A stretch of DNA of 47,049 bases from Pelobacter sp. UBA6812 (GCA_002452265.1 DKEW01000048.1:6206-53254), one strand, 5' to 3'; shown: positions 1 to 8,152, counted from the first letter of the stretch. Notes: generated by a model from the letters alone, not told the origin. Numbers and translations: made by a program.

Positions 1-116
1 GCCGGCCGGGACCGGCGAACTTGAATTTGCAGATTTTGAACTCAGCTTACAGCTTAAAGCCTACAGCTATCGGTACTCGGTATTCGATCACACATTCCTG
101 CAAGGAGATAAACTAT

Positions 117-875
117 ATGAAAGTCTATTTTATCGGCGCCGGCCCCGGCGACCCTGAACTCCTCACCCTCAAGGCAAAGCGCCTGCTGAGCAACTGCCCG
201 ATCTGCATCTTTGCAGGCTCGCTGATCAACCCCGCGGTACTCGATCACCTGCCCGCCGATGCCGAGCGCTACGATTCGGCGCTTATGAGTCTGGACGAAA
301 TCACCGTGATGTTTCAGGCCGCCCAGCAGCGTGACCTGGACGTGGTGCGACTGCACTCCGGCGATCCCTCCATTTACGGCGCGATCCGCGAGCAGATGAA
401 CGAACTCGATCGGTTCGGCATCGGCTACGAAGTGGTGCCGGGGGTAAGTTCGTTTCAGGCGGCAGCGGCTGCGCTGTGTACCGAACTCACCGCGCCGGAG
501 ATTTCCCAGACCATCATTTTGACCCGCACTGCAGGGCGTACCCCGATGCCGGAAGACCAGGATCTGTTGAAACTGGCCAAGAGCAACGCCACCCTGTGCA
601 TCTTTTTATCCGCCCACAAAATCGGCGAGGTCGCGAAAACCCTGGCCGAGCCCTACGGCGGTCAGTGCCCGGTGGCGGTGGTCTATCACGCCTCCTGGCC
701 CGATCAACTGGTGCTGCGCGGCACGTTGGCGGATATCGGCGCCCAGGCGGATGCTGCCGGGATTAGCAAGACGGCCATGATTGTGGTGGGCTGGGCGTTG
801 TCGCGGGATATTCCGGTCTCCAAACTGTACGACGCTGCGTTTACCCATGAATACCGCCAGGGGCGTTCGTCATGA
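117..875 (+). CDS. cbiF: Cobalt-precorrin-4 C11-methyltransferase
   Basis: SAM-dependent methyltransferase of the corrin ring (CbiF/CobM family) that methylates C11 of cobalt-precorrin-4 in the cytoplasm. The 252-residue protein is normal for the family. Visible hallmarks are the N-terminal GAGPGDPELLT loop, the RLHSGDPSIYGAI segment and the PGVSSF motif, all typical of tetrapyrrole methylases. I placed the start at the ATG at 117 because AAGGAG lies about 10 bases upstream and the protein then begins directly with the first beta strand (MKVYFIGAGPG). An in-frame ATG at 21 would add 32 unrelated residues. The stop overlaps the cbiG start by four bases (ATGA), so the two are translationally coupled. 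It is the first gene of a four-gene cobalamin operon; any promoter lies in or before the first 116 bases. Confidence 0.95.
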   Translation: MKVYFIGAGPGDPELLTLKAKRLLSNCPICIFAGSLINPAVLDHLPADAERYDSALMSLDEITVMFQAAQQRDLDVVRLHSGDPSIYGAIREQMNELDRFGIGYEVVPGVSSFQAAAAALCTELTAPEISQTIILTRTAGRTPMPEDQDLLKLAKSNATLCIFLSAHKIGEVAKTLAEPYGGQCPVAVVYHASWPDQLVLRGTLADIGAQADAAGISKTAMIVVGWALSRDIPVSKLYDAAFTHEYRQGRSS

Positions 876-1702
876 GCATCGCGCTGATCTCTCTGTCCGC
901 CGAAGGATTGAACGTTGCCCGCAGTCTGGCTCCGCATTTTTGCGATGTCGAGATCTATGTGCATGACTCGGTCGAGGGGGCAGCGAAATTCCACCGGTTT
1001 AGCAAAGTCGCCGATCTGACCCGCGATCTGTTCGGACGCTGCCGCGGATTGGTCTACATCATGCCAAGCGGCGTGGTAGTGCGGGCCATTGCCCCGCTGA
1101 TCGAACACAAGCTCAAGGATCCGGCGGTGGTGGTCATCGATGTGCTGGGCCGCTGGGCCATCAGCCTGCTGTGCGGTCACGAAGGCGGCGCCAATCCTCT
1201 GACCCTGCGCATCGCCAACATTCTGGAGGCGGAACCGGTCATCACCACCACCTCGGAGGCCGCCAAGTCTCTGATCGTCGGTGTCGGCTGCCGGCGCGGC
1301 ACGCCTGCCGACACCATCATAACCGCCGTTACGGAAGGTCTGGCACTGGTCGGGCACCGGCCCCAGGAGGTGCGTCTGCTGGCGTCGGCCGACCTCAAGG
1401 CCGATGAAGCGGGCCTGCTGGAAGCATCCGAACGACTCGATATCCCTTTGCGGCTGATCTCCGGCGCCGAAATCCGCGCCAGCGGCCGTTTGTTTGCTCA
1501 TTCCACCTTTGTTGAAGATAAAGTCGCCTTGCCGGCGGTGGCCGAACCGGCCGCCCTGCTGGCAGGAAGGAGGACCCAATTAATACTACCGAAAACCATC
1601 ATCAAGAGTGTCACCATCGCCATAACCCGGGAAAACTGTTCGTGGTCGGCATCGGACCCGGCAACCGCCTCGATCGCACCCGCCGCGCCGAGCAGGCCAT
1701 AG
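872..1702 (+). CDS. cbiG: Cobalt-precorrin-5A hydrolase, short form
   Basis: CbiG opens the delta-lactone of cobalt-precorrin-5A and releases acetaldehyde in the anaerobic B12 pathway. The N-terminal domain is clear (PSGVVVRAIAPLIEHK, then LLCGHEGGANPLT), and the C-terminal domain follows from about residue 131 (GVGCRRGTPADTI) to the usual family end EPAALLAGRRTQLILPK. At 276 residues it is shorter than many CbiG proteins of roughly 340, because the linker or middle domain between the two is almost absent. The last roughly 22 residues after VTIAITRE look like non-conserved read-through, since this part of the frame lies over the 5' end of cbiH. The start ATG overlaps the cbiF stop by four bases. 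Confidence 0.92.
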   Translation: MSIALISLSAEGLNVARSLAPHFCDVEIYVHDSVEGAAKFHRFSKVADLTRDLFGRCRGLVYIMPSGVVVRAIAPLIEHKLKDPAVVVIDVLGRWAISLLCGHEGGANPLTLRIANILEAEPVITTTSEAAKSLIVGVGCRRGTPADTIITAVTEGLALVGHRPQEVRLLASADLKADEAGLLEASERLDIPLRLISGAEIRASGRLFAHSTFVEDKVALPAVAEPAALLAGRRTQLILPKTIIKSVTIAITRENCSWSASDPATASIAPAAPSRP

Positions 1703-2358
1703 CCGACAGCCAGGTGGTCGCCGGCTACGACCTGTATCTGGCCCACATTGCCGATCTGACCGCCGGCAAGGAGCTTATCGCTTCGGGCATGATGCAGGAG
1801 ACCGAGCGTTGCCGGGCGGCGCTGCAACGTGCGGCACAGGGGGCCGTGGTGGCATTGGTATCGTCGGGTGATCCCGGCGTCTATGGCATGGCCGGTCTGG
1901 CCCTGGAGATGACGGCTGCCGAAGGTTTTGAGGTGCCTATCGAAATCGTGCCCGGCATCTCGGCCGCCAATTCGGCGGCGGCGCGCCTCGGCGCTCCGCT
2001 GATGCTCGACTATGCCTGCATCAGTCTGAGCGACCTTTTGGTTCCCTGGGATGCCATCCGCAGCCGTCTGACGGCACTGGCCGAAGCCGACCTGGTGGTT
2101 GCGCTGTACAATCCGCGCAGCAAAAAGCGCATTATGCAACTGGAAGAAGCCGTCGAGATCATGCAATTCCACCGCAGCGACGCTACGCCGGTCGGTATTG
2201 TCACCGCCATCGGCGAAGCCAACGAACGCATCGAAATAACCACCCTCGGCCAGTTGCTGAAGACCGACGTCGGTATGCGCAGTACGGTCATCATCGGCAA
2301 CAGTACTTCTCTTCAACTAGGCGGTTGGATGATCACGCCACGAGGCTACCGATTATGA
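1579..2358 (+). CDS. cbiH: Cobalt-precorrin-3B C17-methyltransferase, probable ATT start
   Basis: CbiH/CobJ ring-contracting methyltransferase, which methylates C17 during corrin ring contraction. Family signs are KLFVVGIGPGN at the N-terminus, SSGDPGVYGMAG, and VALYNPRSKKR. The first conventional start codon in frame is GTG at 1642, but it would cut off the first beta strand (KLFV) and has no ribosome binding site. The frame is open back to 1522 with no ATG, GTG or TTG before 1642. An ATT at 1579 sits five bases after a strong GGAAGGAGG (1565-1573) and gives a 259-residue protein with a histidine-rich N-terminus (NHHQECHHRH), reminiscent of metal-binding leaders. I therefore prefer ATT. This overlaps cbiG by 124 bases in another frame. 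A sequencing error near 1579 is the alternative. Confidence 0.88.
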   Translation: MNTTENHHQECHHRHNPGKLFVVGIGPGNRLDRTRRAEQAIADSQVVAGYDLYLAHIADLTAGKELIASGMMQETERCRAALQRAAQGAVVALVSSGDPGVYGMAGLALEMTAAEGFEVPIEIVPGISAANSAAARLGAPLMLDYACISLSDLLVPWDAIRSRLTALAEADLVVALYNPRSKKRIMQLEEAVEIMQFHRSDATPVGIVTAIGEANERIEITTLGQLLKTDVGMRSTVIIGNSTSLQLGGWMITPRGYRL

Positions 2359-3131
2359 TATTACTGCTCGGGGGTACCAGCGAAACGGCCCCGCTGGCCA
2401 GCGCCCTGCTGGAAACCGGCCACCCGGTACTGGTGTCGACGGCGACGGACGCACCGTTGGCACTGCCGGAACATCCGCGCCTGCAGCGCCGTCATGGCCG
2501 TCTCGATGCGACGGCCATGGCGGACTTGATGCGCCAGTGGGGGGTACAGGTTCTCATCGATGCCGCACATCCATACGCCAGCCAGGCCCAGACCCAGGCG
2601 CAACAGGCCGCAGCCGCCCTCGACCTGCCCTATCTGCGCTGGGAACGGCCATCCTCCGATTTCAACGATTATCCGGTCACCTGGGCCGAAGATCACGAAC
2701 ACGCCGCCGCGCTGGCCTGCGACGACGGCCGTCCGGTGCTGCTGACCACCGGTTCGCGTCACCTGGCACCCTATGTGGCACAAGCACGCCTGACCGGCAC
2801 CCGCTTGCGGGCCCGGGTGCTGCCCCATGCAGAATCGCGCCACGCCGTGGAACAGGCCGGGCTGGCCCCCGATGAAATCATCTGGGGGAAGGGGCCGTTT
2901 TCCGTCCACAGCAATCGTTTGCACATCCGCCAGCACCACATCGGCGTTCTGGTCACCAAGGACAGCGGCAAGGCCGGCGGGGTACCGGACAAACTGCTTG
3001 CGGCACAGATGGAACAATGTCTTGTTATCGCTGTGCGCCGCCCCGATGTCTCCGGTACGGGCCCGCGCTTCCAGGATCTTCCGGCATTGCTCCATGCACT
3101 GGCCGAGGTACTCTCGATCCCGACTCTGTAA
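2355..3131 (+). CDS. cbiJ: Cobalt-precorrin-6A reductase
   Basis: CbiJ/CobK family NAD(P)H-dependent reductase acting on (cobalt-)precorrin-6A. The protein opens with ILLLGGTSETAPLASALL, the family's GGTSE nucleotide-binding loop, and later has IDAAHPYASQA, WGKGPFS and TKDSGKAGG, all conserved in the family. The 258-residue length is normal. The start at 2355 overlaps the cbiH stop as ATGA, so translation is coupled; an in-frame ATG 30 bases upstream lies inside cbiH and lacks a ribosome binding site. This is the last gene of the visible cbi operon, and no convincing terminator follows it. Confidence 0.93.
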   Translation: MILLLGGTSETAPLASALLETGHPVLVSTATDAPLALPEHPRLQRRHGRLDATAMADLMRQWGVQVLIDAAHPYASQAQTQAQQAAAALDLPYLRWERPSSDFNDYPVTWAEDHEHAAALACDDGRPVLLTTGSRHLAPYVAQARLTGTRLRARVLPHAESRHAVEQAGLAPDEIIWGKGPFSVHSNRLHIRQHHIGVLVTKDSGKAGGVPDKLLAAQMEQCLVIAVRRPDVSGTGPRFQDLPALLHALAEVLSIPTL

Positions 3132-3715
3132 CCCCCCGCAAGTCCCCTTCTCACTGCCCCAACCTGCCTGAATCCCCCCAATTGGTGAGTTAAATTCCCC
3201 TCCGTTGGGGGATACTCCTGCATACCCCTGATAAGGTATTTTATCCTCAGTACGGTGATGAAATTCGTTTACCGGCATCCCTTAAAAACCTGTTCTGCTG
3301 TGAACGCTTCGACTTGCAAAAGAACATCCGGTGGGAAGCCGGCCACTCCTACTCAGACACGGTATATTATGACCAGGTTGGTGGCGAACATGTGGAAAGA
3401 CGTCAAGGTGACAGCCGATAACACAGGCTGGCGCCGTCTTTTGCCATGGTTGTTCTGCCCTGCCCCGGTTCAACGACACACACTTCGCACGATTCCTGAT
3501 CCTTCATTGCTTCACAATCTTCCACCTACCGACACCATCCCGTGCCGCCGCACAGCTCTGCCTGCGGCCTCGACCGCACCTTCATTCAAGACAAACGGCT
3601 TCCGGTGCTCCTTTGGGCTCCGGACCCTTGCATATGCTTTCGTGGGACAGGAATTCTCCGGGTGGCCCGACAGAACTCCCGTCCTTTTTTCATCCCCATA
3701 TGGAGGTAAAAACCT
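3132..3715. other. Intergenic region between cbiJ and the barrel-protein gene
   Basis: About 580 bases without a convincing gene. An open frame of 154 codons (3255-3719) has no ribosome binding site, composition unlike the neighbouring proteins, and no recognisable domain, so I do not call it. A short inverted repeat, GATAA...TTATC, lies at 3230-3245. Near the end, a GC-rich stretch (about 3644-3684) followed by six T residues could form a weak hairpin just ahead of the GGAGG of the next gene. That would be an attenuator if real, but the pairing is short. I recognise no riboswitch family here. Confidence 0.5.
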
Positions 3716-4453
3716 ATGAAAAAGTGGAGTGTGTTGTTACTCGCCGTCTTTATGATGACCGCCGGCTTTATCGGCCAGGCCCAGGCTGCCATCGAAGTTG
3801 AAGGCGATGCCTACGCCGGCATCTGGGACAAGTACATGTGGCGTGGATTTAACCTGAGTGACTCTCGCCCGACCATCCAGGCAGGCATGGACCTGACCCT
3901 CGGCGGCGGTTTCACCCTCAGCACCTGGCACAACTGGCAGCTGACCAGTGGCGACAACTGGAATGCTGGCGAGCTCAACGAAACCGACGTCATCCTGACC
4001 TATGCCTTTGATGTGAACGATCTGATTTCCGTATCGATCGGAGATATCTGGTACATGATCGAAGGGGAAGACACCAACGAACTGTTCGCTACCGTCACCC
4101 TCAACACCCTTCTTTCGCCGAACCTGAAAATCTCTTACGACTGGGACCGCGCCGAAGAAGACGGCCTGTTCTTCAGCTTTGACGTAAGCCACAGCTTCGA
4201 CCTTACCCAGTGGGTGCCCAACACTACTTTGAATCTCGGCGCCCTGGTTTCTTACAACCAGCATGCCGATGGCACCGTGGCCGACTACTCCGGATGGCAT
4301 AACTACGAACTGAGCGCCAGCCTTGATTACGCCCTGACCGACCAGCTGACCCTCAGCCCGATCGTCATCTTCTCGTCGCCGATCAGCAGTGCTGCCAAGG
4401 AGCTCATTGACACCGAATCGGCCGCAGCCCTTAACCTGACCTTTACTTTCTAA
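3716..4453 (+). CDS. Predicted outer-membrane beta-barrel protein, TorF-like
   Basis: A 245-residue protein with a clear Sec signal peptide: MKK, a hydrophobic core, and cleavage after GQAQA near residue 24. The mature part is rich in aromatic residues and in alternating polar/hydrophobic strands, and ends in LTFTF, the terminal-phenylalanine pattern of outer-membrane barrels. The early segment (YAGIWDKYMWRGFNLSD) and overall size resemble the small TIGR02001/TorF family of uncharacterised barrels. The start is supported by GGAGG nine bases upstream. It precedes a solute-binding protein and an exported ethanolamine ammonia-lyase, so it may be the outer-membrane member of the same pathway. That role is inferred from position only. 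Confidence 0.75.
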   Translation: MKKWSVLLLAVFMMTAGFIGQAQAAIEVEGDAYAGIWDKYMWRGFNLSDSRPTIQAGMDLTLGGGFTLSTWHNWQLTSGDNWNAGELNETDVILTYAFDVNDLISVSIGDIWYMIEGEDTNELFATVTLNTLLSPNLKISYDWDRAEEDGLFFSFDVSHSFDLTQWVPNTTLNLGALVSYNQHADGTVADYSGWHNYELSASLDYALTDQLTLSPIVIFSSPISSAAKELIDTESAAALNLTFTF

Positions 4454-4477
4454 GTTCAGAAGAAGTATGGGCGTCAA

Positions 4478-4502
4478 TCGCCCCGATCAACCAACGGGGC
4501 GA
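4478..4502 (+). other. Hairpin between barrel-protein gene and binding-protein gene
   Basis: Inverted repeat TCGCCCCG (4478-4485) and CGGGGCGA (4495-4502) with a nine-base loop, 25 bases after the stop of the preceding gene. No T run follows, so it is more likely a processing or stability element, or a partial terminator, than a strong intrinsic terminator. Confidence 0.45.
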
Positions 4503-4623
4503 GAGGCGAACGAATTGCCCTCGCCCCCATTTCCGCAGCTCGCCCACAAAGGCAACTCGGAATTTTTGGCGTACAAACCGGACCACCCTTTTCCTGAAAA
4601 CGACGCATGCCAGGAGGAACATC

Positions 4624-5742
4624 ATGAAGAAAACTTTGTGGGGAGCCGTTTCCGCAACCGCAGCCGTAGTGGCCGCAGGCGCCCTGTTGTTGACCCCCGC
4701 CTGCACCAAAAAGGCAGAGATTCAAAAAGAAACATTGCGCATCACCTGCTGGGGCGGCTATGCCAAGCCCTATGTGGCGGATTTCCAGAAACTGGTCAAG
4801 GACAAATACAACGTCGATGTCAACGTCGAGATTTTCAACCCGACCGACCAGGACGAATTCTTCCAGGCCGTCAAGGACAACACCGCGGATCTGATCTCTC
4901 CGCCGATCGAACTGCCGAAAATACCGCGCTTCTTCTCCTATCAGGAAGGCCAGCAATACCTGCAGCCCGTGGATGTGAACAACATCCCTAATCTGGCCAA
5001 AATGATGGAAGTGTTCCGCAACGACCAGACACCTTTCTATAACGGCGTGCGCTACGGTGTACCTTACAACTGCGGCCCCTACGGTCTGGCTTATAACCGC
5101 GACAAGGTGGCCGAAGCCCCGACCAGCTGGAACGTGCTGTGGGAACCCCAATATGCCGGCCAGTACACCATTAACAATAACTTCCCCAAGGTGAATGTCT
5201 GGATCTCGGCCCTGGCCCTCGGTTACGGCTATGAGGACATCTTCGACATCAACAAGCTTGACCGTGCAAAGGTTCAGGAAAAACTCAACGAACTGGCTAA
5301 AAACGCAAAGAGCCTGTGGGACGGAGCAGCCAATCCGGATGAATTCCCCGAACTGTCCCTCGCTACCACCTGGGGCTTCGCGGCGCAGCAGGCCAACCTC
5401 AAGGGCGGCAACTGGCGTCTCGCTACTCCTGCCGAGGGCGGCACAGCCTGGATCGACTGCTGGTACATCGGTGCCGGCGCTAAAGATATGACCAAAACCC
5501 TGGCCGAAGAGTGGATCAACTTCTCCCTCGATCCCGCACGCCAGGCTGATGTTGTCAAATCCCAAGGTGTTTCACCTGTCATGGCCGACACCGGCGACAT
5601 CCTCAACGCTGAGGAAAAAGCCATGTTCCACGTAGGCGATGAAGCCTACTTCAAAACCGTAGCACTGTGGCGGGTTCTCAGCGACGAGACCGAGCAGGCC
5701 TTCAACGAAATGTGGGAAGCAGCAAAGCAGCTGCGTAAGTAA
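4624..5742 (+). CDS. PotD-type extracellular solute-binding protein
   Basis: A 372-residue periplasmic binding protein of the polyamine family (PotD/PotF-like, SBP_bac type). The N-terminus is a signal peptide with a cysteine at residue 27 (LLLTPAC). This could be a lipobox, although T at -3 and P at -2 are atypical, so lipoprotein status is uncertain. The mature protein starts with LRITCWGGYAKPYVADFQK, the usual first strand of these proteins, and has GVPYNCGPYGLAYNRDKV, the conserved hinge segment. Many aromatic and acidic residues suit an amine ligand. No cognate permease or ATPase lies nearby. A fused ethanolamine ammonia-lyase follows 123 bases downstream, so ethanolamine or a related amine is a plausible ligand by inference. 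GGAGG stands eight to nine bases before the ATG. Confidence 0.85.
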   Translation: MKKTLWGAVSATAAVVAAGALLLTPACTKKAEIQKETLRITCWGGYAKPYVADFQKLVKDKYNVDVNVEIFNPTDQDEFFQAVKDNTADLISPPIELPKIPRFFSYQEGQQYLQPVDVNNIPNLAKMMEVFRNDQTPFYNGVRYGVPYNCGPYGLAYNRDKVAEAPTSWNVLWEPQYAGQYTINNNFPKVNVWISALALGYGYEDIFDINKLDRAKVQEKLNELAKNAKSLWDGAANPDEFPELSLATTWGFAAQQANLKGGNWRLATPAEGGTAWIDCWYIGAGAKDMTKTLAEEWINFSLDPARQADVVKSQGVSPVMADTGDILNAEEKAMFHVGDEAYFKTVALWRVLSDETEQAFNEMWEAAKQLRK

Positions 5743-5747
5743 GCGCT

Positions 5748-5825
5748 GTGGGGGATGTCGCTGATTATCAAAGACATCTCCCACACTTTAACATCATCAT
5801 GCTCCGCCTGCGGCGCTTGCCGCAG
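5748..5825 (+). other. Two intercistronic hairpins before eutBC
   Basis: Directly after the binding-protein stop, GTGGGGGATGTC (5748-5759) can pair with GACATCTCCCAC (5773-5784) over 12 positions with one G-U pair. A second stem, CTGCGGC (5808-5814) with GCCGCAG (5819-5825), has a four-base loop. The first is followed by ACTTTAAC, which is a poor T run. The pair could act as an mRNA processing or stabilising element, or as a partial terminator that sets different levels of the binding protein and the enzyme. Confidence 0.5.
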
Positions 5826-5865
5826 ACCGGATAGCACCCCCATCAAACGAGACGGAGGTAACAGA

Positions 5866-8133
5866 ATGTTACAAAAGGGGAAATTCGTGGCAGGCATTAC
5901 CGGCGCACTGGTAATGACCTTTCTGGCCAGCATGGCCGGAGCCGTCAGCATCGGCAACGTCAAGCCCGGTGAAGACGTCTTACAGTACATCAATCGCACC
6001 AAAGGGAAGTTTGACCAAACCACCTACCAGCAGGTTATCGGCGCCGCCAATGCCTTTAAAGAAGGTGACGAAGGCCTCGGCGTTGCGGCAGACACCGAAG
6101 CGGACCGTGAAAACGCCCGCAAACTGCTGGCCAACACCAAGATCAAGGATCTCAACGACCACTCGCTGTTCGTGGACGGTCAGGAAAAACTGATCCGCAA
6201 GACCACCGACAAGGCCAAGTACAACAAAATCAAAAACATGACCATGGGCGAGCTGAAAAACTTCCTGCTCACCAAATCCGAAGCCGACATCAAGGCCATT
6301 ATGGGCGGTCTGCACAGCGATGTGATCGGTTCCGTAGTCAAACTCATGTCCAACGCTGAGTTGACCCGCGTAGGTCAAAAGATTTTCAACACCCTGCCCG
6401 GCACCCAGATCGGCGCCAAGGGTTACATCGGCGCCCGCATTCAACCCAACTCGCCGACCGACAACAAAGAAGACATTCAGATGCAGACGCTTAACGGCTT
6501 CGCCTATGGCGTCGGCGACATCGTCATCGGTACCAACCCGGTCGACAGCCAGCTCGAAGCGACCCTGCGCGTCGAAGAAGGCCTGAAAGAAATCGTTACC
6601 GCTTTCGGCCTGGAAAAAACCATCCCCTGGTGTGTTCTGGCTCACATCGACGGCCAGGCTGCTGCTGAAGAAGCCAAGCCCGGTTCTACCGCCATCTGGT
6701 TTCAGAGCCTCGCCGGCACCGAAAGCGCCAACAAAACTTTCGACCTGACCATCCAGAAAATGATCGATTACGCCAAAATGCGTAAAGGTCCCTACGGCCT
6801 CTATTTCGAAACCGGCCAGGGCGCTGACTACACCAACGGTCACGGTCACGGCTTCGACATGGTGGTGCATGAATCCCGCAAATACGGGTTTGCCCGCGCT
6901 CTGAAGCAGGAAATCGCCAAAACCAAGGGCGTCTCCGAAGACCAGGTCTGGCTGCACGTGAACGACGTTGCCGGTTTCATCGGTCCCGAAGTTTTCAAAA
7001 CCCGCGAGCAGCTGGTTCGCTGCTGTCTGGAAGACATCGTCATGGGTAAACTGCACGGCCTGGTGCTGGGTCTCGACATCTGCTCGACCCTGCACATGCC
7101 TGTAACCCTCGACGATCTGGCCTGGTGCCAGGACCAGATCGCACCGGCCAATCCGGCCTACCTGATGGCTCTGCCTACCCGTAACGACCCGATGCTCAGC
7201 TACCTGACCACCGGATTCCAGGACCATGTGCGTCTTCGTGAAAAATTCGGCTTCAAAGTCAACGACGCCATGTGGGACTTCTACAAAAAAATCGAAATCA
7301 TCGACGCCAATGGCAAACCGACCAAACACTTTGGCGACCCTGCCTGGGTTTACTACAAATTCCGCCAGGCCCAAGGCGACAAGCGCTCCTTCAAGGAAAT
7401 CTACGCCGAAGGCCAGCAATCCATTAAAAACGTACGTAGCCGCGGTGTCGACCTGGCCGTAGGTTATGGCGAGAATGTATGGGATCTGGAACCTGTCACC
7501 AACAAGCGTATCCACGATCTGTATGACGACGCCAAGATCAGCCTGTGGGCCGAGTTCACTCCTGAATTCATCGGTTCCATCCCCAATGCCGTGAGCATTA
7601 AATCTCAGGCTCACGATCGCGAAAACTACATCTCCGCACCGGGCACCGGTGAAGAGTTGTCCGACGCAGCTGTTGCCACCCTGGGCAAACTGTCGGCATC
7701 CTGGGGCAACAAAGCCCCTGACGTACAGATTGTTATCTCCGACGGCCTGAACGCCAAGGCGATCATGGATGATGGGCATCTGATGCCTTACCTGAACGAA
7801 CTGAAAAAACAATGCAAAAAAGCCGGTTTGACCCTGTCCGACAAGAACATCGTCGTGACCGGCGGCCGGGTTCGCGCCGGCTACAAGGCGGGTGAAGTTT
7901 TGTTTGCCAAAACTGGCACCACTCCTAAAGCCATCGTTCATCTCATCGGCGAGCGTCCGGGTAGCGGCCATCATGCATTCTCCGCATACCTGGTCAAAGT
8001 TGCTCCCAGCACCTGGGCTAAAGCAGGTACTGTCGACCACGACTCTTCCAAGGTTCTGTCCGGTATTTCCGATACCGGCCTGGTCCCTGCTGAAGCTGCT
8101 CGTCAGACGGTTAAACTGCTGAAGGAAATGTAA
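5866..8133 (+). CDS. eutBC: Fused EutB-EutC ethanolamine ammonia-lyase with signal peptide
   Basis: Adenosylcobalamin-dependent lyase that splits ethanolamine into acetaldehyde and ammonia. Residues from about 27 to 560 match the large subunit EutB. Residues from about 615 to 755 match the catalytic core of the small subunit EutC (VQIVISDGLNAKAI, LIGERPG), and the EutC N-terminal region is missing. Active-site residues known from E. coli EutB are kept: R191 and Q193 in GARIQP, N224 in GTNPV, E315 in YFETGQG, D404 in GLDIC. The odd feature is a Sec signal peptide: K4 and K6, a hydrophobic stretch 7-21, and an A24-G-A26 cleavage motif. The ATG at 5866 has GGAGG (5854-5858) seven bases before it, and later Met codons lack a site, so the signal is real in this reading. 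The fusion follows a solute-binding protein gene. Export of a B12 radical enzyme is unexpected. Confidence 0.9.
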   Translation: MLQKGKFVAGITGALVMTFLASMAGAVSIGNVKPGEDVLQYINRTKGKFDQTTYQQVIGAANAFKEGDEGLGVAADTEADRENARKLLANTKIKDLNDHSLFVDGQEKLIRKTTDKAKYNKIKNMTMGELKNFLLTKSEADIKAIMGGLHSDVIGSVVKLMSNAELTRVGQKIFNTLPGTQIGAKGYIGARIQPNSPTDNKEDIQMQTLNGFAYGVGDIVIGTNPVDSQLEATLRVEEGLKEIVTAFGLEKTIPWCVLAHIDGQAAAEEAKPGSTAIWFQSLAGTESANKTFDLTIQKMIDYAKMRKGPYGLYFETGQGADYTNGHGHGFDMVVHESRKYGFARALKQEIAKTKGVSEDQVWLHVNDVAGFIGPEVFKTREQLVRCCLEDIVMGKLHGLVLGLDICSTLHMPVTLDDLAWCQDQIAPANPAYLMALPTRNDPMLSYLTTGFQDHVRLREKFGFKVNDAMWDFYKKIEIIDANGKPTKHFGDPAWVYYKFRQAQGDKRSFKEIYAEGQQSIKNVRSRGVDLAVGYGENVWDLEPVTNKRIHDLYDDAKISLWAEFTPEFIGSIPNAVSIKSQAHDRENYISAPGTGEELSDAAVATLGKLSASWGNKAPDVQIVISDGLNAKAIMDDGHLMPYLNELKKQCKKAGLTLSDKNIVVTGGRVRAGYKAGEVLFAKTGTTPKAIVHLIGERPGSGHHAFSAYLVKVAPSTWAKAGTVDHDSSKVLSGISDTGLVPAEAARQTVKLLKEM

Positions 8134-8152
8134 AACCTCCTCCCCTGTAATC

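Noticed and set aside
3300..3420. Possible cobalamin riboswitch (GGGAAGCCGGCCACTC) downstream of cbiJ
   Set aside because: Superficial resemblance only: the GCCACTGTAA block and a proper B12 box are missing.
3429..3446. Sigma-54-like TGGCGC...TTGC upstream of the barrel-protein gene
   Set aside because: The GG-to-GC spacing is one base too long, and it is about 270 bases from the gene.
3255..3719. A 154-codon open frame between cbiJ and the barrel-protein gene
   Set aside because: No ribosome binding site, no domain, composition like translated non-coding DNA, and it runs into the start of a well-supported gene.
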